Below are positions 11,998-21,342 of a stretch of 64,000 nt of DNA, in pieces. The notes under the pieces were generated by a model. That model did no database searches. It had not been told where the DNA came from and worked only from the letters and a program-made list of their open reading frames with translations. Each line of letters opens with the position of its first letter. Within the stretch, counting starts at the first letter, position 1. The position numbers were made by a program, and so were the translations under genes. The DNA is taken from the NCBI GenBank assembly GCA_036898135.1, contig CM072522.1:31797775-31861774 (forward strand), written 5' to 3'. The DNA comes from Oncomelania hupensis. Its lineage: Eukaryota > Mollusca > Gastropoda > Littorinimorpha > Pomatiopsidae.

Positions 11998-12332
11998 TAA
12001 GAAGTTTGAATAAAGTCCGTTTGAGTGTTTCTTGAGATATATGGCGTACAATGGAACGACTAAGAAATTTGAATAAAGTCCGTTTGAGTGTTTCTTGAGA
12101 TATATGGCGTACAATGGAACGACTAAGAAGTTTGAATAAAGTCCGTTTGAGTGTTTCTTGAGATATATGGCGTACAATGGAACGACTAAGAAGTTTGAAT
12201 AAAGTCCGTTTGAGTGTTTCTTGAGATATATGGCGTACAATGGAACGACTAAGAAGTTTGAATAAAGTCCGTTTGAATGTTTCTTGAGATATATGGCATA
12301 CAATGGAACGACTAAGGCAACCGCTTACCATT
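11998..12332. repeat. 63-bp minisatellite, left part
   Basis: Five units of 63 bp, nearly identical, contain GAAGTTTGAATAAAGTCCGT and ATATATGGCGTACAATGGAA. Because 63 is a multiple of three, two minus-strand frames stay open through the array; I do not regard them as genes. The array continues at 13848 after an inserted LTR. Confidence 0.95.
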
Positions 12333-13847
12333 TGTCACGTGGGGTTTTATGGGTTACTGGGCTCTGCACAATGGAATGCTGTAACCCTCACGCTTTATTC
12401 GATGGGAACTGCTAGTTAGTCACCCGCTGAATTACTTTAATAAATTTATTTGTTTAGCTCGGTCTGTGTTAAGGCTGGGGTTCAGAGATAGATAGAAAAA
12501 TGGTAAAAGATCACTGTCACACTAGCTTTCACACCGCTATGAATCATATGTAGTCCAGCCACTTGATAACAGTTAAAAATCCAACATTTATTTCTTCTAC
12601 TCTATACAAGATCTTCGGTGTGCTAATATACCTTAAAATGTAATGAGTCACTGCAACTAATTCGATCGCTGATAGTCTATGCAGCTGTTATGTCTTCATC
12701 GGGCACTGGCTTCTAGATTTCATGAAGATTGGACTACTGTGGTCCGTTTTACTACAGTTCTGAAGAGTGGACTTCTGTGGTCCTTTTGCTATCAGTTTGG
12801 GTGCACTTCTTCCGTGTCACTTAACTGCAGTGTGGTGTGTTTGAAGTCCTTCGTTGAGGTAGCTTCTGGTACACGATGTGTCGTCGTGTAGTTTGGTCCC
12901 TTGCCACGCTGTGGGGTCTTGCAGGGGGTTTTCCAGGGTTGCTCCCTCCGGCTCCGTCTTGTGCTGTAGGGGCTAAACAGCCAACTTGGTTTTCCTGTGG
13001 AGTTGGGCGCACGGGATAGCTCGCCTGCTCGTCTGTAATATAAGAGACGAAATTCTGCACAACCCTGAATAATCGGTTTGTGCAGAGCGTCTCACTGAAA
13101 GCCAAAGTAGCCCTCAGTGATAGCTCCACATCTCTATACATAAGCGACGAACATTCTGCTACGTCCGTGGTCCACTTGAATCTCAACTCTAAGTTTTTAT
13201 ACATACATAAATATCAATCGTGGCTAACTACACACATACAAAATTAATAATAATATAAACATTCACTGGTACAGCCACTGGTCTGCAAACATACATATAG
13301 GTTCAACAACAGTGGTTCCGTCAGGTATAAAACATGGCGGCGCAACCGGTCGTGTTTTGCCACGTGGTCACGCAACGTTGGACGAACAATCCACATTTAT
13401 GCATAGCAAATTCTACAAACATAATTTCAACAATAATATAAATATATCACGATGAAACAGAAGTATGTTCATTTACCTGTTTGACAAAGTCAGGCCTCGT
13501 GGCTACTTGATAGAATTCTAAGATTCTAAAGTCCTGTTTCCTGGTCTAAGAGTGAAGATAGTTCTCTGCTCCGGTCTAGCTGTGTAGACTTCGGTGTCTT
13601 TCGTAGCACTGACTTAAGCTATGCTAGGTTTTGACCCAGTCAGAACCGGCTCTGCATCTCATTGGTTAAAACTTTCAGATTCAAGGCACACAGTGCTGAC
13701 GTCACTAAATGCCTGCGTCAAGCTCGCAGTGTGTGTACCTCCTATACTGTAATCGGCTGCTGTGTAATACACTAACTTTCTAAGGTTACAAGGACTAAAC
13801 AAGGCTAAATAGTAAATAGGCAGGGTAAAACTAGTAATCTCGTCACA
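12333..13847. mobile_element. 1.5-kb solo LTR of a third family
   Basis: Starts TGTCACG and ends CGTCACA. It is flanked by the direct repeat CCATT (12328-12332 and 13848-13852) within the split minisatellite. No open frame with retroelement motifs lies inside. On the minus strand there is a TATAAAAAC box near 13190-13200 and an AATAAA near 12580-12590, so the sense strand may be minus. It is not similar by eye to the family A or B/C LTRs. A non-LTR origin is possible, but TG...CA ends plus a 5-bp duplication favour an LTR. Confidence 0.75.
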
Positions 13848-14640
13848 CCATTCAACAATTATAAAGTAAATGTTTCCATGAAAGTCCCTTTGAGTGTTTC
13901 TGGAGATATATGGCATACAATGGAACGACTAAGACAACCGCTTACCATTCAACACTTATAAAGTAAATGTTTCTATGAAAGTCCCTTTGAGTGTTTCTGG
14001 AGATATATGGCATACAATGGAACGACTAAGGCAACCGCTTACCATTCAACACTTATAACGTAAATGTTTCTATGAAAGTCCCTTTGAGTGTTTCTTGAGA
14101 TATATGGCATACAATGGAAAGACTAAGAAGTTTGAATAAAGTCTGTTTGAATGTTTCTTGAGATATATGGCGTACAATGGAACGACTAAGAAGTTGGAAT
14201 AAAGTCCGTGTGAGTGTTTCTTGAGATATATGGCGTACAATGGAACGACTAAGAAGTTTGAATAAAGTCCGTTTGAGTGTTTCTTGAGATATATGGCGTA
14301 CAATGGAACGACTAAGAAGTTTGAATAAAGTCCGTTTGAGTGTTTCTTGAGATATATGGCATACAATGGAACGACTAAGAAGTTGGAATAAAGTCCGTTT
14401 GAGTGTTTCTTGAGATATATGGCGTACAATGGAACGACTAAGAAGTTTGAATAAAGTCCGTTTGAGTGTTTTTTGAGATGTATGGCGTACAATGGAACGA
14501 CTAAGAAGTTTGAATAAAGTCCGTTTGAGTGTTTTTTGAGATGTATGGCGTACAATGGAACGACTAAGAAGTTTGAATAAAGTCCGTTTGAGTGTTTTTT
14601 GAGATATATGGCGTACAATGGAACGACTAGGGGACGGACT
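13848..14640. repeat. 97-bp and 63-bp minisatellite, right part
   Basis: About two and a half units of 97 bp (TTATAAAGTAAATG words at 13859, 13956 and 14053) pass directly into about nine 63-bp units of the same type as at 11998-12332. Some units carry the variants GTTGGAATAAAG or TTTTTTGAGATG. The long minus-strand open frames (182 and 200 codons) are artefacts of the period. Confidence 0.95.
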
Positions 14641-15850
14641 TTCGGCTCGTTTCAATTCCCGACTAATTCAAAGTAAATGTCATTGTAAATGAAGTTACAC
14701 ATTTAAACCGCTACGTATACTAGAAGGGCAAAGCCCATATGACTCGCATGTTTCTTATGGAACTTGCAATATTTAACATGAACATGAGTGCCCAGAAAAA
14801 AATCCAAATGAAACGATGGCTTTAAAATGTAAAAATAATACCAAATTTGATTTTTCGATTCTCTTGACCTTGAGATAACCTCCGCTCCAAATACATTGAT
14901 GTACGATAAAAATAAACGACAGCAAAAGTTGTATTATGCCAAAAAAACTTTGACCTTTGGATGACCTTGAAATTCAGGGACCCTGACTTTGGGATGACCT
15001 TGACCTTCACGTGACCTCTCATGCTTATGTATATCAAATAACCCAATATATATAGAGCCATTCCACTGTATGATGACAATTTTAAACGTTTTAGCAAGGC
15101 CTAAAATTATGTTGATCTTCAAGATCATCGCAAATATGGAACATAATTATATGAAAGATCAATCTATCATCTCTAAATACAACAACCTTGGACTTTACAT
15201 CTCTCGTAGTTTAGGGTAAGGTCACTTCAAATACCTATACAAATCGACTTTGGACAACCCCATTGACCTTGACCTTGGCGTGAGGTTGACTAAATTTGCA
15301 TAGTATGTGTGTCTCCGTGATATCTATTGTTCATCAAAGGATCACAAGTTCAATATTGATAAAGTAGGAGGAAAAAAAAACTTTTTATTTAATTTTTAAT
15401 TTGTTGACAAAAATTTGTTGACCCTTGACCTTGACCTTAAGTGAAGTCTTTTTTTTTCGCTAATCATTTATGAGATCACATGGATATACACCATCTTAAG
15501 AAGTTTGATTGTAATAGTTTAAATAGATTTTGAGAGATTAATTCCCTTGCAAGTTTTGCACAAACGGACGTAGAACGGCGGACAGACAGACGGACGACAA
15601 TCTTTTTTTTCACACGTCATGTTTGGACTATTTAGGACTCATGTCGCACATATTTGCAAAAATCTTTAGAAAAACAAATTGGAGGGTGAGTACATAGACT
15701 CGCATTGCTCTGCATGTGAGTCAATAAATTACGCAGTCCCTGTCGTCCTTTCAGCAGTTTAACCATTGTCTCCCTTGTTGTTGTTTCTCCCAGTGTCTCT
15801 TTTCAGATAAATCTAGAACTACAACGTGTAAAGAAAGTGACACAATTAAA
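14641..15850. repeat. old repeat rich in TGACCTTGACCTT words
   Basis: Non-coding. TGACCTT or TTGACCTTGA words recur at about 14864, 14949, 14967, 14995, 15005, 15269 and 15422, and a GGCGGACAGACAGACGGACG block lies near 15577-15597. The same style of sequence occurs at 11560-11720. It looks like a decayed dispersed element. Nothing protein-coding was seen before the ankyrin gene. Confidence 0.5.
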
Positions 15851-15853
15851 ATA

Positions 15854-17566
15854 CTACTTAAACAATTTCCAAGGTCCTTTTGGTCTTTTAGAAGGTTTGA
15901 GCAGTTTACAAATGTCTTCGTTGTAGTGACCTTCGGCAAAGTCTAAGGCTGTGGAGCCATCTTTAGCTTTCATTTTGACGTCAGCGTTGTGACGTAACAA
16001 CTCACGCACTACATCAATATGTCCCATCTCACTGGCGACCATGAGCGGAGTGTACAGGACGTCAGACCTACAGTTGACGTCAGCACCCCTCTCCAACAGT
16101 TCCTTTACAATGTTTACATGGCCCTCTTGTGATGCAAAGTGAATGGCGGTCTTGTCGCGTGTATTCTTAGCGTTGACGTCAGCATTGTGATTCAACAACT
16201 CACGCACTACATCAATATATCCATACTCACTGGCGATCATCAGTGGAGTGTACAGATCGACATCTCTACAGTTGACGTCAGCACCCCTCTCCAACAGTTC
16301 CTTTACAATGTTTCCGTGTCCGCTTTCTGATGCCATGTAAATCGCTGTTTTGTCGTATTTATTCTTAGCGTTGACATCAGCGTTGTGATTCAACAACTCA
16401 CGCACTACATCAATATGTCCTTCTTCACTAGCGATCATGAGTGGAGTATACAGGACGTCAGATATACAGTTGATGTCAGCACCTCTCTCCAACAGTTTGT
16501 TTACAATGATTACATGCCCCTCTTGTGATGCAAAGTAAATTGCGGTCTTGTCGTATTCATTCTTAGCGTTGACGTCAGAGTTGTGACTTAACAACTCACG
16601 GACTACATCAATATGTCCTTTCTGGCTGGCGATCATGAGTGGAGTGTACAGGAAGTCAGACTTACAGTTGATGTCAGCACCTCTCTCCAACAGTTCCTTT
16701 ACAATGTTTCCGTGTCCGCTAGTTGATGCCAGGTAAATTGCTGTTATGTCGTATGTACCCTTAGAGTTTACATCAGCATTGTGATTCAGCAACTCACGTA
16801 CTACATCAATATGTCCTTTCAGACTGGCGATCATCAGTGGAGTATACAGACCGACAAACATACAGTTGGCGTCAGCACCTCTCTCCAACAGTTCCTTTAC
16901 AATGTTTACATGCCCCTTTTGTGATGCAAAGTAAATTGCGGTATTGTCGTGTGTATCCTTAGCGTTGACGTCAGCGTTGTGAATCAACAACTCACGCACT
17001 ACATCAATATGTCCATACTCACTGGCGATCATGAGTGGAGTGTACAGGAAGTCAGACCTACAGTTGATGTCAGCACCTCTCTCCAACAGTTCCTTTACAA
17101 TGTTTCCGTGTCCGCTTCCTGATGCCAGGTGAAGTGCTGTTTTATTGTATTTATTCTTAGCGTTGACATCAGCGTTGTGATTCAACAACTCACGTACTAC
17201 ATCAATATGTCCTTTCAGGCTGGCGATCATCAGTGGAGTGTACAGGAAGTCAGATATACAGTTGATGTCAGCACCTCTCTCCAACAGTTCATTTACAATG
17301 TTTCCGTGTCCGCTTTTTGATGCCAGGTAAATTGCTGTTTTCTCGTCTGTACCCTTAGCGTTGACATCAGCGTTGTGGTCTAACAACACACGCACTATAT
17401 CAATATATCCTTTCTGGCTGGCAATCATGAGTAGAGTGTTTCCGTCTGGGTCAGGCCTGTTGACAATGTCGGGGTTGGTGGACAAGATGGCTTTGAGCAG
17501 CGGTGTGTGACCGTGAGGTGTGGCAGCTAGTAGCATCTGGAGAGCATCGTGGTCACTGATATCCAT
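15854..17566 (-). CDS. ankyrin-repeat protein, 570 residues
   Basis: A single uninterrupted open frame made almost wholly of ankyrin repeats: about 16 units of 33 residues from residue ~38 to ~535, with short caps. Ankyrin repeats form a stacked helical scaffold for protein binding; the partner cannot be told. Units alternate between two types, one containing YTPLMIAS..GHIDVVRELL and ADVNAK, the other TAIY.AS..GH.NIVKELLERGAD, giving a 66-residue higher-order repeat copied about eight times. The C-terminal tail is basic and ends PWKLFK, then TAG. The start is ATG at 17564-17566 with G at -3 and +4. A CAG/GTGTC just upstream could be a splice acceptor, so extra 5' exons are possible. No membrane segment, signal peptide or other domain is seen. 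Host gene or TE-captured gene is unresolved. Confidence 0.85.
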   Translation of the reverse strand: MDISDHDALQMLLAATPHGHTPLLKAILSTNPDIVNRPDPDGNTLLMIASQKGYIDIVRVLLDHNADVNAKGTDEKTAIYLASKSGHGNIVNELLERGADINCISDFLYTPLMIASLKGHIDVVRELLNHNADVNAKNKYNKTALHLASGSGHGNIVKELLERGADINCRSDFLYTPLMIASEYGHIDVVRELLIHNADVNAKDTHDNTAIYFASQKGHVNIVKELLERGADANCMFVGLYTPLMIASLKGHIDVVRELLNHNADVNSKGTYDITAIYLASTSGHGNIVKELLERGADINCKSDFLYTPLMIASQKGHIDVVRELLSHNSDVNAKNEYDKTAIYFASQEGHVIIVNKLLERGADINCISDVLYTPLMIASEEGHIDVVRELLNHNADVNAKNKYDKTAIYMASESGHGNIVKELLERGADVNCRDVDLYTPLMIASEYGYIDVVRELLNHNADVNAKNTRDKTAIHFASQEGHVNIVKELLERGADVNCRSDVLYTPLMVASEMGHIDVVRELLRHNADVKMKAKDGSTALDFAEGHYNEDICKLLKPSKRPKGPWKLFK

Positions 17567-17952
17567 GACACCTGTACGTACATTGGTGACATCGTCGTCA
17601 TTATGTTATTAGTACATGACCAGAAACACAGTGCAAAACAATACAATGCAATACAATCATTATCATTGTCATCACCATCATGCTTAACACCTCCATAATC
17701 AGCAGCAGCACCTTCATCACTATTTTTGATGTTGGTACCCCTCATTCTCATCCTCATCCTCATTATCATCATCATCAACAACATTATCACTATCATCATT
17801 GGTGCTGCTGTCAGTAGAACTGGTAATACAAATAAATTAAGAAATACAAGATACAAGATAAGTTATTGTCCCCATGTGTATAGGCACGAAACATGACAAG
17901 GACAACAGTATCATAGTCGTTGAATAAATCATCAGATATAACATCAACCTTT
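17567..17952. other. upstream region of the ankyrin gene
   Basis: Rich in CAT/ATC words (about 17655-17800). The stretch 17848-17945 has an AAATACAAGATACAAGATAA-type start, which resembles the reversed 3' tail of a CR1/L2-like LINE or SINE. No coding region or clear promoter seen. Confidence 0.4.
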
Positions 17953-18214
17953 CTATCCTATCCCGTAAATCCAAAGTCGACATGACACCACATATAATCG
18001 TTTTACCAGCGTACTCCATCTTTCTCTGTCCTCAGCAGTCCTAATGGCTTCACTCAGTGTCAAGCCAGTCCATTCTCGAATGTGGTATTCTCACCTCTTG
18101 TTCTGTCTCCCTCTTATTCTGCCCCCTTGCACTGTGCCTTGCAGGATGGTCTTTGCTAGGCCTGAGGCTCTGGAGATGTGGCCATACCACTGGAGTTTCT
18201 GTTTCTTCACCACT
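17953..18214 (-). mobile_element. RTE-like LINE a, 3' portion
   Basis: Minus-strand 3' end of an RTE-like LINE, recognised by the CTATCCTATCCCG tail and the codons for the RTE tail (plus-strand view matches 36310-36580). It stops exactly at CACT (18211-18214), where the TIR element begins. The LINE resumes with CACTGTGAGC at 34161, so both parts are one copy split by an insertion. Confidence 0.85.
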
Positions 18215-18247
18215 CTGCCGTGAACTGACAAAACCGAGCAAGTCCAC
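18211..18247 (+). repeat. left TSD (CACT) and left TIR of DNA element
   Basis: CACT at 18211-18214 is the target duplication. The terminal inverted repeat begins CTGCCGTGA and continues with TGACAAAACCGAG and AAGTCCAC, about 33 bp. It pairs with 34128-34160 with about three mismatches. Confidence 0.85.
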
Positions 18248-18411
18248 AAAACCTACTTTCGAGAAAATCGACGTTTTGTGTTGCGCTATATTACGCGATC
18301 GTTTCTGGAAGTTTAAGGGCATATTATAATGCAATTCCTCGATTTAAGAGTGCATACCTTGAATGTTAAAGAAATGTTTGATAGATTTGATGTTTTAAGA
18401 CTATTTGTGGA

Positions 18412-18640
18412 CTTGCTTTGTTTTGTCAGATTATTCTTGAGATAGGTCTTTGTTGAGAACATGACAAAACCGAGCAAGTCACCCACTTGGTTTTGTCAGT
18501 TTATTATTGAATTAAATCCTTGTTAAAAAAATTCACAAAACCAAGTAAGTCAAATCCGCTTGGTTTTGTCAGTTTATTATTAAGTAAATCCTTGTTTTCA
18601 AAATTCACCAAACGAAGTAAGTCCCATAGGCCGTTTCGTT
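18412..18640. repeat. subterminal ~73-bp repeats of the DNA element
   Basis: Three units with CTTGGTTTTGTCAG-like cores at about 18416, 18486 and 18559. Each is followed by TTATTATT..., TCCTTGTT and a reversed core CACAAAACCAAGTAAGTC. The cores repeat the TIR sequence in both orientations, as expected for transposase-binding sites. A similar core lies at 33963-33979 near the right end. Confidence 0.8.
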
Positions 18641-18797
18641 TCTTTGTTAAAAAGTCTGACGAGATGAGTCACATAAGTTGGGTTTTGTAAGATGTGGGTG
18701 CGGCAGTTACAGTGGGTGTATATGTGTGCCTGTTATTATTTGTTTTTAGCCATTCTTCACTTAATATTCCTGGGTTGGTATGCAGGAGTCATGGTTA

Positions 18798-19020
18798 TGG
18801 GGTAGCCTGTAGCGCAGTGGGTAGGCGCCGGTGTCCAATGCCGATGGTCGCGGGTTCGAGCTCCGCACGGGGCAAAAATTTGTGATTCTTATGAGACTTT
18901 ACGGGTCACCGAGGGTTCTCTCCGGGTACTCCGGCTTCCTCCCTCCCTTCAAAATAATATTAGATGCAGCCAATTTAATTTTAAAAATACAAAACTATTT
19001 TCCTTTCAGTTTCCTATTGT
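18798..19020 (+). repeat. tRNA-derived SINE
   Basis: The head looks like a tRNA gene with Pol III promoter boxes: an A box TAGCGCAGTGG at 18810-18820 and a B box GGTTCGAGCTC at 18853-18863, about 33 bases apart. The body holds CTCTCCGGGTACTCCGGCTT, a GC-rich block unlike a tRNA. The 3' end is not clear (to about 19020). No RNA gene function is implied. Confidence 0.75.
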
Positions 19021-19489
19021 AGCGATCTTCCTGCCTTTACACCACGTGTATGTCTTGTATTTTGTTGCCCTTGTTGTGTGTCTGTAATATATTTGTTGCT
19101 GTTTGTTTGTGGGTTCGGGCACTGAATAGAATAGACCCAACGTTTCCCGGCGTGTCGTAAGAGGCGACTAACAGGGTAATGTTAACACTGCATCACTGGG
19201 CGAAAGTCTTCTACACAGAAGTCACCGGCCAGGGCGAGGAACCTCACGTTACTACAGGTTCAACGACCACGTGCTCAGGGCCAAGGCGAGCCACACTGTA
19301 TTCGTGGATTTCGGCTGTGGCCAACAGCCTGGAGAGGATTGGGCACCGCCAGGTCTTTTTTTGCCCAAGACACACTACATGCATGATGACACTATCCACT
19401 AATTCCATACCGGATCGGTCGTCGCCCGGCTCAAGGGCCGCGCCTTCCGTTGGCCACCAGGACGGAGGTGTTAAGTATGCTACTGATGG

Positions 19490-19833
19490 ACAATTTAGCA
19501 AGTCCGCACGAGAAACAACATCGTCATAGGAACCTGGAATGTCAGGACCCTAACTGCGGAAGGAAAATTAGAAGTACTGGCCCACGAGTTGGACAACTAT
19601 CGATGGAACGTTCTAGGCATCAGCGAACTGCGCTGGAAAGGCCTAGGTGAAACAACGACCGACAAAGGCCACAAGCTCTATTTCAGCGGTAGAGATGACA
19701 GGCACGAACACGGCGTTGGATTCTTGGTCCACAAGAACATTCTACCCACTGTCATGGGTTGCCGCACAGTCTCCAGTAGACTCATTACCATCCGCCTGAG
19801 AGCAACCCCTTTCAACATCACCATCATCCAGGC
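19490..19833 (+). pseudogene. RTE-like endonuclease, N-terminal part
   Basis: APE-like endonuclease that nicks DNA for target-primed reverse transcription. The frame opens without needing an ATG: GTWNVRTL (19529-19552), the catalytic Glu motif ISELRWKG and GVGFLVHKNIL follow. It is cut after FNITIIQA by Gypsy C at 19834. The rest of the domain resumes at 31008. Confidence 0.85.
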
Positions 19834-20437
19834 TGTCACAGGGCAGCCTGTGATGAAACCGGGTAGAAAGTGTGGGTGGAGAGTTAATGAGTTGGGGTAG
19901 TAACTGTGCGCTGTCGTATGTTAGGTTATGCGTGGAAAGCGTGATTTTGAACAGCAGAGCTCGGCCAGCCAGTTTTGGAATTTGTTCACTGTAGTCAGAA
20001 CACGTTTTGCAGAGTAACAGAGAAGACGTGCGGTCTTGTTTCTCTGGGTATTTTGTTCTGGAAGTAAGGGTGGGACAGTTGTTAACGTAAATAATAACTG
20101 GTTCTGAAAGAAAACCTAGTGGGAAATGTTACAGTGGTAGCAAGCTCTAGTAAGAGTGTGAGCAAATAACTAAGTTTTGTGTTGTGGTAAGTTAGTGTAG
20201 AGGTTTTGTCCACTAACGGGAATTACTACGCACTGGAATACCTTACTTGGAGTACTGTGTAGGCAAGCAGTGGAAAGGGCTAGCTACAGGTACTTTTACA
20301 TTCGAGCCGTGTGGGTTCGAAGTTTCGTCGTATTCATCAGTTCGTCACTGGGTAACGCGGATCAACGTTGACCAGCGTCGCGCGACAACGACGACGACAT
20401 TTGGTCGTGTGGACCCAGCATCATCATCACCACCCGT
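19834..20437 (+). repeat. Gypsy C 5' LTR, first segment
   Basis: Matches 29716-30325 closely. Interrupted at CCCGT by the A2 insertion; the second segment is 25564-26236. Confidence 0.93.
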
Positions 20438-21034
20438 TGTTACACTCAGTTTGATGATGGTGTTTTCTATCAGTATTTGATTCAGCATGCTTGAATTCTG
20501 ATAGTGTAACTCAGAATTCGTTTATTCACACAGCCTGATCAACAGCATACAAGTCCAAAGTCCACGTATGAAGTTTTCCGCTTTTATTCAGCACACATCA
20601 ACAACTGCATACAATTCTCAATTCACTCAACAACTTTCACAGCAACTCTCCAGATCACTATCAACAACTTTACTCTCTCAACAGCGACTCGCTCACGATA
20701 AATAACCTCTCTCTTTTCTGGAACAATATGGTACATGGTAGAAATGACGTACTGCCACCAATCGAACTAAAGATCGTCATCACTGGCTTACGTCATTACA
20801 CATTTTCTCTACTTCCGGAACATTCACGACCTTCGATATCCATCCGGAAATTTCTATCAAGAGTACACGCAGATCCAAACTTCGCAAATTATCAACGTTA
20901 TACAAAGCCTCTCCTAACAACATGCCAACTCAAATCAAAGGTAAATAAACTCCATTATTGAATACTTTGCAAAACGAAACGATTAGATCTATCGTGCGCG
21001 CTTTAGACACACTTTCGTTCGTTTCAACGTAACA
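20438..21034 (-). repeat. A2 3' LTR
   Basis: TGTTACACTC...CGTAACA ends. Contains TTACGTCA (a CRE-like word) and a reversed poly-A signal TTTTATTCAGC. Slightly shorter than the 24945-25558 partner through small deletions. Confidence 0.93.
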
Positions 21035-21342
21035 TAACCCCCCACTCAGAAGAAATTTACCCAATTTCTTTCAACAACGTTGAAACGTAATGCACAAACA
21101 AAGTCCACAATTGAAACTAATTTAAGACTTTCTGATACTGTAATTGCGCTCACTTATCTACACAGAGTCAATGGTTTTCATCTTCAAGTCTATCTGGATA
21201 TTGTCAATGTTCACAGTTCATTCACACAGAGTCAAATCTGCAAGTCTTTCTGGATACTGTCAATGTTCACAGATCATTTACCCAGTCAACGTTTTTCATT
21301 TTGAAGTCTGTCATTACCAATATTCTTAGTTCGTCCACACAG

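Noticed and set aside
12821..13204. Minus-strand 127-codon frame
   Set aside because: Lies inside the solo LTR, has no recognisable domain and no continuation.
14053..14655. Minus-strand open frames of 200 and 182 codons with a 21-residue repeat
   Set aside because: They follow from a 63-bp minisatellite whose period is a multiple of three; two overlapping frames are equally open, and there is no domain or start context.
18798..18880. Functional tRNA gene
   Set aside because: A and B boxes are present but anticodon and acceptor pairing are not convincing, and a SINE-type body follows.
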